From: an uncultured Clostridia bacterium
GTDB taxonomy: Bacteria > Bacillota > Clostridia > Christensenellales > CAG-138
Direction of reading: 5' to 3'
Length of the DNA stretch: 64,000 bases
NCBI GenBank assembly: GCA_934633695.1
Contig: CAKTYT010000001.1
Coordinates: 186,001-250,000, forward strand
Shown here: positions 42,890-52,182 of the stretch, in pieces
Layout of the letters: the number at the start of each line of letters is the position of its first letter
Numbering within the stretch: the stretch's first letter is position 1
Position numbers and translations under genes: made by a program
Notes under the pieces: model-generated
Seen by the model: the letters and a program-made list of their open reading frames with translations, nothing else
Databases searched by the model: none
Told to the model about the DNA's origin: nothing

Positions 42890-44752
42890 TCAATTTTGTT
42901 TTTTTCCATCATTCGGCACTGCCTCGATTGGATGAAAAAAATCATGCACGGCAGTGGCGGAGCGAATGTTCATCCCATCGCAAGCTTTTAGCTCATCAAT
43001 ACTTGCATCGCGGATCGCCGCTACTGTCAGAAAATTCTCGTAAAGCGTCCTCTTTCTCTTATCGCCTATGCCGGGGATATTGTCAAGAACTGAGTAGAGC
43101 GAGTTCTTTGCCCGAAGATTTCTGTGGTAAGTTATCGCAAAGCGATGAGCTTCATCTCTTATTCGCTGCACAAGCTGGAGAGCAGGGCTGCTCCTTGAGA
43201 GTATAACAGATTCACTGCTTCCGGGCAAGATAATTTCTTCATTTTTTTCAGCAAGTCCAATGGCATTTATATAGCTAAGGCCATATTCATCGAGCACATT
43301 AAGTGCGACATTAAGTTGACCACGACCGCCATCAACAATAAGCAAATCAGGCAGTTCTGCAAATTTTTTATCACCGCTAAGCGTTCTTTCAAATCGTCTT
43401 GACAGATGCTCATGCATGGCAAGATAATCATCGCCGGCCGTGTTTTGCTTTGTTTTAAAACGGCGATAGAGTGATTTATCTGGTTTTCCGTCTATGAAAA
43501 CGACCATTGAGCCGACTGTATCAGTGCCTTGAATATGGGAATTATCAAAACACTCCATGCGATGAGGAAGTATGTCCATCCCGATAAGCTGAGAAAGCTC
43601 TATCAATGCACCTTCGCTGCGTTCCCACTGCCTGTGAGTGATTTCACGACGTCGAGAAAGAGTTTGTTCCGCATTCATTTTTGCAAGGTCTCCCTGCTTT
43701 TTCTTTTCCCCCTTTAACGGCACATGCAGTTTGACTATGTGACCGCATTGTGCTGAAAGAATTTTTTCAATTCCAATAGCGTCGTTCGTTTCATCCATGA
43801 TACAGATTTCGTTGGGGATCTGCTCCATATCCGCATAAAATTGCAGAACAAATTGGGAAATTACATCGGAGAAAGGCTCATCGTCAGCATTAATATCAAA
43901 GGCTTCTGCACGGACGACGTTGCCGTTTCTGATAAACAGACCGTAAACTATAGTTGAAAGCTCGTCCCTGGCAACTGCAAAAATATCATAGCTATTGTCA
44001 CTTGCAGCGGAGGCAATTTGCTTTTCTGAAATTGTTTTCATTGCCCGAATCCTGTCTCGATATTGAGCCGCCTTTTCAAAATTCATTTTTTCGGATTCAA
44101 TAAGCATGAGATCTGTCAGCTTATCAATATAGGGCTTACAGTTTCCCTGAAAGAGGACGATTACTTCGTTGAGCTTCTCATGATACTCTTCTCTTGAGAC
44201 ATTGCCAGTGCATGGAGCACAGCATTTGCCAATATGGAACATCAAGCAGGGGCGTTCTTTTTTTGCGATGGCTTTTGAAATATCCTTTTTGCAGTGCCTT
44301 ATCGGAAAGTTCTCACGCACGACAGAAATCGTTTCCTTCAGTGCGTAGCTGCTCAAATACGGGCCAAAATACTTTGCACCGTCTTTTTTGTATCGACGAA
44401 CAATCTCCACACGTGGAAAATCCTGCTTAAGATCAATACGCACATACGGGAAATGCTTATCGTCTTTAAGTAAAATGTTGTAGTAAGGTCTGTTTTGCTT
44501 TATGAGATTGCTTTCAAGGTTCAGTGCTTCAGTTTCATTTCCGACAATAATAAAGTCAAGGTCATCAATGTTTGATACCATTGCCGCAACCTTTGGCGGG
44601 TGGTTCTTTGAAGCATGAAAATACTGCCGTACACGATTCTTGAGACTGACGGCTTTCCCAACATAAATGAGTTCACCTTCGGCATTGAACATCTTATAAA
44701 CGCCGGGCTTATCGGGCAGGAGTTTGAGTTTTTCTGTGATTCGTTCATTCAT
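42890..44752 (-). CDS. uvrC: Excinuclease ABC subunit C
   Basis: The 620-residue protein makes both cuts in nucleotide excision repair with UvrB. The N-terminal GIY-YIG nuclease (KPGVYKMFNAEGELIYVGKA), the UVR motif (about 200-235), the RNase-H-like nuclease with ECFDNSHIQGT and VDGGRGQLN, and the C-terminal helix-hairpin-helix (IPGIGDKRKRTL) are in order and complete. AAGGAT precedes the ATG at 44752. It begins the minus-strand operon and is divergent from the serpin gene. Confidence 0.96.
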   Translation of the reverse strand: MNERITEKLKLLPDKPGVYKMFNAEGELIYVGKAVSLKNRVRQYFHASKNHPPKVAAMVSNIDDLDFIIVGNETEALNLESNLIKQNRPYYNILLKDDKHFPYVRIDLKQDFPRVEIVRRYKKDGAKYFGPYLSSYALKETISVVRENFPIRHCKKDISKAIAKKERPCLMFHIGKCCAPCTGNVSREEYHEKLNEVIVLFQGNCKPYIDKLTDLMLIESEKMNFEKAAQYRDRIRAMKTISEKQIASAASDNSYDIFAVARDELSTIVYGLFIRNGNVVRAEAFDINADDEPFSDVISQFVLQFYADMEQIPNEICIMDETNDAIGIEKILSAQCGHIVKLHVPLKGEKKKQGDLAKMNAEQTLSRRREITHRQWERSEGALIELSQLIGMDILPHRMECFDNSHIQGTDTVGSMVVFIDGKPDKSLYRRFKTKQNTAGDDYLAMHEHLSRRFERTLSGDKKFAELPDLLIVDGGRGQLNVALNVLDEYGLSYINAIGLAEKNEEIILPGSSESVILSRSSPALQLVQRIRDEAHRFAITYHRNLRAKNSLYSVLDNIPGIGDKRKRTLYENFLTVAAIRDASIDELKACDGMNIRSATAVHDFFHPIEAVPNDGKKQN

Positions 44753-44871
44753 ATCCTTATTATAAACTTTTTTCAGGAAAATGTGAACCGTTTTTAGGCG
44801 ATATTCGTTTATTAGGTGGAGAGAGGGTGAGTACAGCCCTCATCATAGTAGTGAAAGGAATGGTAAACAAC

Positions 44872-46221
44872 ATGAAAAGAGACATAATTAGGATAATAGC
44901 TGTTTTACTCACAGTGATTCTTGCAGCAGGTTGTATAGGCGGCACAACTACTACATCTAATCCTGACAACACACCGGGTGGTTCGGTTAATTCGACGAAA
45001 AGGCCTCAGGGCGAAGTTGGTATTTTTGCAGCAATAGGTTCAGGCGACAAAATCCCTGTCGGATTGCCGGATGCCGATTATGTCAGCGGCATAAACAAAT
45101 TCTCTATTGAAGTTTTAAGACAACTTGGAGATGACTGGACCGGTGTTGTGTCACCGCTTTCGATTCAGCTTGCGCTACAGTTGACAGCAAATGGTGCCAA
45201 TGCAGAACTTGCAGCGGAGATAATCGGGCTTATTTACAGCGACACGAAAAGTATAGATGAAGCTAATCAAAATGCTGCGAAGCTGCTTTGTGCATTGGCG
45301 ATTGAAGAAAACACCCCTTTGGCTCAGAAAAACAAGGGCGGGAATGCTGCATTTAATATCACTAATGCTATTGTTGCGGATTACAACCTTGAGTTTGAGG
45401 ATGAGTATGAGCAGAAGGCAGGGAAGTATTTTAATGCTTTCATAGCGAGCCTTGACTTTGAGGATAAGGAAGGTTCACTTGAAAAATTGAATGAGTGGAT
45501 CGAAGGAAAAACACATGGGTTGATTGGAAATATGCTCAGTGAATTGCCCGACAACACGGCTGCCGTTATTGTAAATACAATCTACTTTAATGATGAATGG
45601 AACATTCCGTTCAATGCATTTAAAACACCTACAACTTTCCATGGAAAAAACGGTGACAGTCAAGTAACTATGTTGAAAAGCTCTGCCGACTACGAGCTGA
45701 TAGATGCGGAAAACAGTACGGCCGTGCTTCTCCCATATGCTTCAGGTCAATACTACATGGCAGTAGTTCTCCCAGATGAAGGGACCCTCCCTGTCGACGC
45801 ACTGGCCGATATTCTCGACCGATTGATCGAGAATGACAGCAAGCTCACTGATGCGATTAGTGGAACGAAGCAGAAGGTTCGGGTAACGGTTACTATGCCT
45901 GCGGTTCAACTTAAATCAGACATGAATGTAGTTGAAATTGTTGAAAATATGGGTGTTCGCAGCCTTACTTTAAGGGACGCTATTTCAACAATGGTAAAGA
46001 ACAATCCTTTAACTATTGCCGACGTTCTCCATTCTGCAAGTCTAAATGTAACAGAGAAAGGGACCGAAGCAGGTGCGGCAACCGTTGTAATAACGAATGA
46101 AAAAGCAGCAGTCGATGTGGGCATTGAATTCACATGCGACAGACCTTACGCAATGGCGATCGTTAATGCGGAAACGGGGGCTGCTGTATTTGTTTCAATT
46201 GTAAATGATATCACCGCATAA
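44872..46221 (+). CDS. Lipoprotein serpin (serine protease inhibitor)
   Basis: The 449-residue protein has a lipoprotein signal, MKRDIIRIIAVLLTVILAAGC, with a cleavage site before Cys21, a Thr/Ser/Pro linker and a serpin fold. Family motifs are visible: INKFSIEVLRQL, VVSPLSIQLALQL, IVNTIYFNDEW and the C-terminal RPYAMAIVN. The reactive-loop hinge KGTEAGAAT has the small residues needed for an inhibitory serpin; counting from the hinge puts Lys at P1 (N-E-K-A), predicting a trypsin-like target. It should sit on the outer face of the membrane. The chosen ATG has GAAAGGA 12 bases upstream; ATG 44860 and GTG 44827 are possible. Confidence 0.9.
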   Translation: MKRDIIRIIAVLLTVILAAGCIGGTTTTSNPDNTPGGSVNSTKRPQGEVGIFAAIGSGDKIPVGLPDADYVSGINKFSIEVLRQLGDDWTGVVSPLSIQLALQLTANGANAELAAEIIGLIYSDTKSIDEANQNAAKLLCALAIEENTPLAQKNKGGNAAFNITNAIVADYNLEFEDEYEQKAGKYFNAFIASLDFEDKEGSLEKLNEWIEGKTHGLIGNMLSELPDNTAAVIVNTIYFNDEWNIPFNAFKTPTTFHGKNGDSQVTMLKSSADYELIDAENSTAVLLPYASGQYYMAVVLPDEGTLPVDALADILDRLIENDSKLTDAISGTKQKVRVTVTMPAVQLKSDMNVVEIVENMGVRSLTLRDAISTMVKNNPLTIADVLHSASLNVTEKGTEAGAATVVITNEKAAVDVGIEFTCDRPYAMAIVNAETGAAVFVSIVNDITA

Positions 46222-46249
46222 AACAAGGGGAACAGAGCCCCTTCACAAT

Positions 46250-46290
46250 AGAACAGGCGGTCGTCAGCACGCGCTGACCGCCTGTTCTTT
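46250..46290 (+). terminator. Intrinsic terminator of the serpin gene
   Basis: GAACAGGCGGTC and GACCGCCTGTTC form a long GC-rich stem followed by TTT. A smaller hairpin (AAGGGG/CCCCTT) precedes it at 46225-46242. Confidence 0.78.
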
Positions 46291-46297
46291 ATAAGAA

Positions 46298-47299
46298 TCA
46301 TTTGTTAAGTGACTGAAAAACTTCAACTGCAACTGCAACTGTTGCCCCAACCATCGGGTTGTTGCCCATACCGATAAGTCCCATCATTTCGACGTGAGCA
46401 GGAACTGAGCTGCTGCCTGCAAACTGTGCATCGGAGTGCATTCTGCCCATTGTGTCTGTCAGCCCGTAGCTTGCGGGACCAGCAGCCATATTATCAGGAT
46501 GGAGCGTTCTGCCGGTACCTCCGCCGGATGCAACGGAAAAATAGGCTTTGCCGTTTTCAACGCACCATTTCTTGTAGGTACCCGCAACCGGATGCTGAAA
46601 CCTTGTGGGGTTGGTGGAGTTACCGGTGATAGAAACGTCAACTTTTTCGTGACGCATGATCGCAACGCCTTCATTGACATCGTCAGCACCATAGCAGCGG
46701 ACTTTGCTGCGCTCGCCGTTGCTGAATGCGATCTCTTTGGTGATGCTGAGTTCATCAGTATACTGATTGTAATCTGTTTCAACGAAAGTGAAGCCGTTGA
46801 TACGCGAAATTATGTATGCGGCGTCCTTGCCAAGTCCATTCAGAATAACACGAAGCGGCTTTTTACGTACACGATTTGCTTTGTTTGCAATTCCGATTGC
46901 ACCCTCAGCAGCTGCAAAACTTTCGTGACCTGCAAGAAATGCGAAACACTCGGTTGCCTCATCGAGCAGCATTGCTCCGAGGTTTCCGTGACCGAGACCG
47001 ACTTTACGTTGGTCGGCAACGGAACCCCTTATGCAAAATGACTGTAAACCGACACCGATCAGTTTTGCGGCTTCGGCAGCACTTTGAACTTTGGTTTTGA
47101 TCGCAAGAGCAGCACCGATTGTGTAGGCCCATACGGCATTGTCGAAAGCAATAGGCTGAATTCCTTTAACGATCTTTTCAACGTCAACACCGGCATTGTC
47201 AACGAGCTGCCTTGCTGCTTCAACACCATTTATACCATACTCATCAAGTACAGCGTTAATATTATCAATTCTTCTTTCGTAGCCTTCAAAATTAATCAT
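46298..47299 (-). CDS. GGGtGRT family protein
   Basis: The 333-residue protein carries the family-naming GGGTGRTLHPDN motif in a conserved C-terminal half that also includes MGRMHSDAQFAGSSS and GMGNNPMVGATVAVAV. The family has no established activity. Members are found in anaerobes beside an Fe-S scaffold-like gene, exactly as here, where the partner ends nine bases upstream. I chose ATG 47299 with GAGGT five bases upstream; GTG 47311 would overlap the partner. No signal peptide or membrane helix is seen, so it is cytoplasmic. Confidence 0.88.
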   Translation of the reverse strand: MINFEGYERRIDNINAVLDEYGINGVEAARQLVDNAGVDVEKIVKGIQPIAFDNAVWAYTIGAALAIKTKVQSAAEAAKLIGVGLQSFCIRGSVADQRKVGLGHGNLGAMLLDEATECFAFLAGHESFAAAEGAIGIANKANRVRKKPLRVILNGLGKDAAYIISRINGFTFVETDYNQYTDELSITKEIAFSNGERSKVRCYGADDVNEGVAIMRHEKVDVSITGNSTNPTRFQHPVAGTYKKWCVENGKAYFSVASGGGTGRTLHPDNMAAGPASYGLTDTMGRMHSDAQFAGSSSVPAHVEMMGLIGMGNNPMVGATVAVAVEVFQSLNK

Positions 47300-47307
47300 A
47301 TCGTACC

Positions 47308-48000
47308 TCACTCATGCCTGGGGTCAATGTATTTGGAAGCCTCAGCGAACCTTCCATAAGTTCCAAGGAACTTTTCGTATGCTTCGTTGGGCGTTGCACC
47401 CTTGCCGATAGCTTCCATCATCTTGCCGAGGTTGACAAATTGATACCCAATTATTTCATTATTCTCGTCAAGAGCAAGTTTCGTAATGTAGCCCTCGGTC
47501 AGCTCAAGATACCTTGCACCTTTTTCTTTTGTGCTGTATGTTGTGCCGATCATACTGCGAAGGCCTTTTCCGAGATCCTCCAATCCCGCACCGATTGCAA
47601 GTCCGCCGCTTGAGAACGCACTCTGACTCCTGCCGTAAACGATCTGGAGGAAGAGTTCACGCATAGCGGTATTGATTGCGTCACAAACGAGGTCAGTGTT
47701 CAGTGCTTCAAGAATTGTCTTGCCCGGGAGAATCTCAGCTGCCATGGCTGCTGAGTGGGTCATGCCGCTGCAGCCGATGGTTTCGATGAGTGCTTCTTCG
47801 ATGACACCGTTTTTTATGTTGAGGGTCAGTTTGCATGCACCCTGCTGCGGGGCACACCAACCAACTCCGTGCGTGAAACCGCTGATGTCGGTAATTTGCT
47901 TTGCTTTGACCCAATTGCCTTCTTCGGGAATCGGGGCAGGATCATGCACCGCACCCTTGCAGACGCAGCACATATTTTTTACGTCATTCGTGTATTCCAT
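47308..48000 (-). CDS. Fe-S cluster assembly scaffold-like protein (NifU/IscU N-domain type), GGGtGRT partner
   Basis: The 230-residue protein has the IscU-like fold pattern with conserved cysteines in GVGWCAPQQGAC, LIETIGCSGMTHSAAMA and LVCDAINTA. Cys residues near the start (MCCVCKG) are extra. The SSGGLAIGAGLEDLGKG region is specific to the version that accompanies GGGtGRT proteins. It may build or carry an Fe-S cluster for that protein; this is inference. AAAGGAA precedes the ATG at 48000. Confidence 0.82.
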   Translation of the reverse strand: MEYTNDVKNMCCVCKGAVHDPAPIPEEGNWVKAKQITDISGFTHGVGWCAPQQGACKLTLNIKNGVIEEALIETIGCSGMTHSAAMAAEILPGKTILEALNTDLVCDAINTAMRELFLQIVYGRSQSAFSSGGLAIGAGLEDLGKGLRSMIGTTYSTKEKGARYLELTEGYITKLALDENNEIIGYQFVNLGKMMEAIGKGATPNEAYEKFLGTYGRFAEASKYIDPRHE

Positions 48001-48045
48001 TGATAATTCCTTTCTTATTCAAATATCTCTATACCAACCTTGGTT

Positions 48046-48073
48046 ATTTTAACATATTTTTCGCTTATTTCAA
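48046..48073 (-). promoter_or_regulatory. Promoter of the scaffold-GGGtGRT operon
   Basis: TTGAAA (48068-48073) and TAAAAT (48046-48051) are 16 bases apart. A small inverted repeat, ACCAA-GG-TTGGT, lies just downstream at 48032-48045, near the transcription start. Confidence 0.55.
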
Positions 48074-48099
48074 GGGAAAAATTCGGCATTCTAACGAAC

Positions 48100-49317
48100 T
48101 CAAAGCTCGACACCGTTATATTTCAGAAGTTCCCTTGCACTGTCAACTGAATCAACACCGGTTCGATTCTTTATCGGAGCAAATTCGTGCTTGCGTTCAA
48201 CTTCGAACACGAGACAGCCATCGAGCATGTGGATCATGTCGAGGATGAGGGTTTCGTATTTATGTCCGTTTGGTTTGTCCGGGTTGACGGATTCAGCATT
48301 TTCGTCAATATAAGGAATTTTCTTTTCAACAACGTGAAGGGGCAGAGAATTACCGACGATATCATTCAATTCCCTTACATGAAAGAGATAATTGAGAATT
48401 ACGCCGAAGTTGTAAGCAGATTCACCGTCTGCATTTTTTGCTTCACGCATGTCATCCGTTAACTCATAATATTCTACGATTGACGGACGACCGTCTTCAA
48501 GGCACATTACGCCAACTTTTTCATCGGGACACGTTTTTTTTATGACTTTTGAGGCAACCGAACAATTTGCCAGCTTGGCCGCACCAATGAAAGCGGGGTC
48601 GGCAATGCGTTGAAGCACGTTATCCACGGCAAAGACATTGAGCCACTCGATGCCGTTTTCTTCAACAATTCGAAGCATCCCACATTTCTTCATGGAGGAA
48701 TACCAACCGCCGTTGCCGTTGGGTGAGGTTGAGAGTTTGGATTTCGTTTCAAGGTAGACCTTCCCGGCATAATCAGTCGCAGGTGCCATTTCCTGCTTGA
48801 AAAAATGGACATATTCCGGGTTGTATCCAAAATATTTCTTGTTTGCAAAAAAATTAACGGTTGCATCGTGATTTCTATCGCTTGTCATGATAAAAAGGTG
48901 AACGAAACAGCCTGCTTTTTTTGTAACATTGGTAAGATTGTTTACAAGACACTCAAATATAAAAACTTCTTTAGTAACCCCTATATTGAACATTCCCTTT
49001 GGAGCATCGGAGCCAAGTCTGGTACCCATGCCGCCTGCAAGGAGAACTGCACCGACCTTTCCTGCACGAATCTCTTCGAGGCCGGCAACTGTAAATTCAT
49101 CAAAATGATCTTTGATTTCAGACAGCTCAGTAACGGAAATAGGTGAAATAACACCGCGTTTAACTGTTTTTCCAGATGAGGCTATCACAGAAAAATCAGT
49201 ATCTTCAATCTGAGTGAGCAGTCCCTGTTTTTCTGTTTCGGAAAGTTCGTCAAAATAGCGGAGTAGATGTGCTTGACCGCAGGAATTAAGCTTGTTCAGT
49301 GCTTCGGCGTATGTCAT
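48100..49317 (-). CDS. UDPGP-family UTP:sugar-1-phosphate uridylyltransferase
   Basis: The 405-residue protein resembles UDP-N-acetylglucosamine pyrophosphorylase of the eukaryote-like UDPGP type. The nucleotide loop LLAGGMGTRLGSDAPKGMFN, the SPNGNGG motif, and the sugar-binding VDNVL and KKIPYID segments are present. It makes a UDP-sugar from UTP and the sugar-1-phosphate, GlcNAc or glucose. It overlaps the thioredoxin-like gene by four bases at the tail of the ornithine operon, an unexpected position for a cell-envelope enzyme. Confidence 0.85.
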   Translation of the reverse strand: MTYAEALNKLNSCGQAHLLRYFDELSETEKQGLLTQIEDTDFSVIASSGKTVKRGVISPISVTELSEIKDHFDEFTVAGLEEIRAGKVGAVLLAGGMGTRLGSDAPKGMFNIGVTKEVFIFECLVNNLTNVTKKAGCFVHLFIMTSDRNHDATVNFFANKKYFGYNPEYVHFFKQEMAPATDYAGKVYLETKSKLSTSPNGNGGWYSSMKKCGMLRIVEENGIEWLNVFAVDNVLQRIADPAFIGAAKLANCSVASKVIKKTCPDEKVGVMCLEDGRPSIVEYYELTDDMREAKNADGESAYNFGVILNYLFHVRELNDIVGNSLPLHVVEKKIPYIDENAESVNPDKPNGHKYETLILDMIHMLDGCLVFEVERKHEFAPIKNRTGVDSVDSARELLKYNGVEL

Positions 49318-49667
49318 TGTTTTACCTCATTATCTTGTGAAATATTCAGCTCTTTTTTTAAAAGATTGACAATATCATCAACCGGAAGAACCCTTCCAAT
49401 CGACAGGAGCTTTGAATTGACAATAAATGCGGGAGTGGTTATGATGCCCATTTTTGCAATTACAGCAATGTTATCAATCCTCTCTAGCTCTGATTTGTCT
49501 ATGTTGAGTTCATTCATCGCTTCAACAACATTGTCATAAAGTTTTGCACAGTGTTCGCACGAACCGACAAGGACTTTGATTTTTGGACTTCCTTCAGGAC
49601 AGGGAACAATGCGTACCGGCTGTTGACCGCGTTTTTTTAATTTATCGTTTATTTTTATAAATGCCAT
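49314..49667 (-). CDS. Thioredoxin-fold protein with a CEHC motif
   Basis: The 117-residue protein has a thioredoxin-like fold: a first strand KIKVLVGSCEHCAKL with a CxxC redox pair, then a helix, and GIITTPAFIVN with the cis-proline. The N-terminal 25 residues are basic. Similar proteins follow ornithine and D-proline or glycine reductase loci, where thioredoxin supplies electrons. Here it lies 11 bases after orr and overlaps the UDPGP gene, so it belongs to the operon. The exact partner is unknown. Confidence 0.8.
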   Translation of the reverse strand: MAFIKINDKLKKRGQQPVRIVPCPEGSPKIKVLVGSCEHCAKLYDNVVEAMNELNIDKSELERIDNIAVIAKMGIITTPAFIVNSKLLSIGRVLPVDDIVNLLKKELNISQDNEVKQ

Positions 49668-49678
49668 AAGAAATCTCC

Positions 49679-50758
49679 TCAGAACACATTCTTACCCGGA
49701 TAGCTGCGGTGAACATATTCACTCGTCATAATTTTCAGCAAACACCCATAATCAGGTATGAATTTGAGCGTATCACCAACGCTATATTTTCTGTCGCACG
49801 ATGTTAAATTGACGATAAGGTGGTCGCTGCTAGCTCCGAGAAGTTCAACCTGTTCATCAAGACAGGACAAACCATCCGGGTTAACATCCTGCCGACCAAC
49901 GGCCAATATGCCGCGAATCATTTCTCCTCTGTCTTCAAAGCTGACCTTTTCCCCGAAAGCATTGAGTCCGCTTTTGCCGATCGGTTTGCTTGGTTTTTTT
50001 TGAATTTCAACAAGCTCTGCCTCAAGTATGAAACAATCCGTGTTAAGTTCCTGCATGGGAAGTCCGGTTGAAGTATCGTTTCCGAGCGCAAATGATTCAC
50101 CAAGGCGGAGCTGAGTTATCCCGTTAGGAATCTCATCATTTTTCAGCATAGACATCATAGAAGAGTTGCCGCCGGAAACAACAGGAAGAGCAATGTTAAA
50201 CTTCTTGCGGATCATTTGTGCAATTTCCAAAAGACGACCGAGATTTTGGCTGTCCGGCAGGATCCCGCCATAGCAGGTCAGATTTGCTCCGATGCCGTAG
50301 AGTTCAAGCGAACTAAATTCGAGGACAGTCCGTGCGGCACTGAGAATCTGATCTTCGTCTGTATTGAAGATCCCTTCACGTAAATCACCTAAATCAACCA
50401 TGAGGATCACCTTGTGCCTGCGTCCGAGCTCTCTCGCCGCTTCGCCCGACAAGCGAATGGTTTCGATACTGCTTTGCATAGAAATGTCGGCCGAGCGAAC
50501 GACACGTTCAATTTCACTCTGCATTGGTATTCTGAGCAGCTGTTTTGGTTTTGTTGTTTTAATTTTGTCAAGATTTTGAATCCTTGAATCGGCGTAGAGG
50601 TCTGCATCACTTTTTTCAATTACTTTGCAGATCTCACTGTCAGCACAAAAGACCTTGGTAACAACAGCAACTTCGATACCTCTTTCATGGCAGTGAGTCG
50701 TAAGCCAATCAAGATTTTGCTTCAATTTATTTAAATCAATATTTATACGAGGAAACAT
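49679..50758 (-). CDS. orr: Ornithine racemase
   Basis: The 359-residue PLP enzyme of the alanine-racemase fold converts L-ornithine to D-ornithine, the substrate of the aminomutase. VAVVTKVFCAD holds the PLP lysine; VDLGDLREGI, SGGNSSMM and LRLGESFALGND are family signatures of Orr and related racemases. The position, four bases downstream of the OraSE-reactivating factor and with the full ornithine pathway upstream, supports ornithine rather than alanine as substrate. Confidence 0.92.
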   Translation of the reverse strand: MFPRINIDLNKLKQNLDWLTTHCHERGIEVAVVTKVFCADSEICKVIEKSDADLYADSRIQNLDKIKTTKPKQLLRIPMQSEIERVVRSADISMQSSIETIRLSGEAARELGRRHKVILMVDLGDLREGIFNTDEDQILSAARTVLEFSSLELYGIGANLTCYGGILPDSQNLGRLLEIAQMIRKKFNIALPVVSGGNSSMMSMLKNDEIPNGITQLRLGESFALGNDTSTGLPMQELNTDCFILEAELVEIQKKPSKPIGKSGLNAFGEKVSFEDRGEMIRGILAVGRQDVNPDGLSCLDEQVELLGASSDHLIVNLTSCDRKYSVGDTLKFIPDYGCLLKIMTSEYVHRSYPGKNVF

Positions 50759-50761
50759 AAA

Positions 50762-52141
50762 TTACTCCGTTATCTTCATTTCAAGCCCAATGCTCTGTTT
50801 CATCAGGGATAGAGCCGCTTCAGGGTAGACTTTACTGAGAACCCCGAGAGACGCCATAATATAGTCATTATCAAATAAAAGCTGCAATCTTCCGGGTTTG
50901 GGGAAAAGCATCATGCCCTTGGTATTGGAATCGGCAATTTGCTGCAAAATACTTTTATGGTGGGGAAGACGGGTCAATGCACCGCCGGTACCGACAAGGT
51001 ATTTAAGCTTTGTCAAATCTTTACCTTCGGCAATGGTCTGTCTCCCTTTGGGCGTATAGATATATCTCAATGCACCGGCGTGACGCTCAAGTGCGGTTAG
51101 TCCTGCTGCAAGGCAGAGTCTTTCGGTGAGTATAAATTGCTCGGTCGTGTCAGGAATAGGTTTGTAGTTTGCAATAACGTTTTCTATATCGATGGTCAAC
51201 TCATCTTGCAGTTTATCCTTACCAATGAGGTCAATAAGGTTTTTGGCATTGACGTAAAGCCCTAAATCTCCCTCAACGGTACGTTTAGCAAAAGGTTCCG
51301 GCGTTGTCATGAGAATGGCGATTTCATCAGAACCTGCGGTGACGGAGTGGACGTCGGTCGTTGCACCTCCGATATCAATCACAGCAAGATCGCCAATTTC
51401 GTTATATAGAAGTTGAGATGCTTCCATGACAGCCCCGGGCGTCGGAATAATATTGCCCGTAACCATTTCCCGAATATGCTCCATACCTGAAGCTTTAACA
51501 ATATGCTCTTCAAAAACTGTATGGATGATTCGCCTTGCCGGTTCAATATTGAGCAGGTCAAGCTTTGGATATACGTTTTCCGTGATGTACAGGGGTATTC
51601 CGGCTGTTTCAAAAATGTCCTCGACAATTCGCCTGTTTTGAATATTTCCACCATAAATAACAGGAGTCTTGAGACCGGATGCTGCCAAAAGTTTTGCATT
51701 GTAGACGGCAGTTTCCCTCTCTCCGTAATCCGTTCCGCCGGCAAGCAGAATAAGATTCGGATCAATTGCCTTTACATCATCGATATCGTATTCAGTCAGT
51801 TTACCTGCAGTTGCAAGCTTAATAATTGCACCTGCACCGAGTGCAGCCGCTTGAGCAGCTTTAACCGTCATGTCATACACTAATCCATGGACACACATAC
51901 GTAAACCGCCTGCAGCACTTGATGTTGCAAACAATTGGCCGTACTCTACGGAGCCGACGCAAAGGTTTTCTGCCAAATTATCAATAGCTTGTGTAAGGCC
52001 CTTGCGGACATCGCCTTCGAGGACGGATGTCGGAGCTTGTCCCTGCCCGATAAAGCGTGGAGAATGTGTATTTATCCCGTCAAATGCATTGACAAGAGTT
52101 GTTGTAGAGCCGATTTCGGCAACGAGAATATCAATAAACAT
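50762..52141 (-). CDS. MutL/GlmL-family reactivating factor of D-ornithine aminomutase
   Basis: The 459-residue protein is an actin-like ATPase of the GlmL type. DILVAEIGSTTTLVNAF is the phosphate-1 loop, DLAVIDIGGATTDVHSV the phosphate-2 loop, and LVGTGGALTRLP the adenosine motif. Such factors exchange damaged cobalamin in B12 mutases; next to oraE this one should serve OraSE (called Or-4 in Acetoanaerobium sticklandii). I chose ATG 52141 at the usual family start. It has no ribosome binding site: the bases upstream form a terminator-like hairpin. A TTG at 52186 overlapping the oraE stop is the alternative. Confidence 0.88.
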   Translation of the reverse strand: MFIDILVAEIGSTTTLVNAFDGINTHSPRFIGQGQAPTSVLEGDVRKGLTQAIDNLAENLCVGSVEYGQLFATSSAAGGLRMCVHGLVYDMTVKAAQAAALGAGAIIKLATAGKLTEYDIDDVKAIDPNLILLAGGTDYGERETAVYNAKLLAASGLKTPVIYGGNIQNRRIVEDIFETAGIPLYITENVYPKLDLLNIEPARRIIHTVFEEHIVKASGMEHIREMVTGNIIPTPGAVMEASQLLYNEIGDLAVIDIGGATTDVHSVTAGSDEIAILMTTPEPFAKRTVEGDLGLYVNAKNLIDLIGKDKLQDELTIDIENVIANYKPIPDTTEQFILTERLCLAAGLTALERHAGALRYIYTPKGRQTIAEGKDLTKLKYLVGTGGALTRLPHHKSILQQIADSNTKGMMLFPKPGRLQLLFDNDYIMASLGVLSKVYPEAALSLMKQSIGLEMKITE

Positions 52142-52144
52142 AGC

Positions 52145-52175
52145 AAAAATCGGGGAACGGGCGAACCGTTCCCCG
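52145..52175 (-). terminator. Intra-operon attenuator between oraE and the reactivating factor gene
   Basis: On the minus strand CGGGGAACGG, loop TTCGC and CCGTTCCCCG form a perfect 10-bp GC-rich stem followed by ATTTTT, ending three bases before the next start codon. It should stop part of the transcripts and hinder translation entry. Confidence 0.7.
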
Positions 52176-52182
52176 TAAAAAA

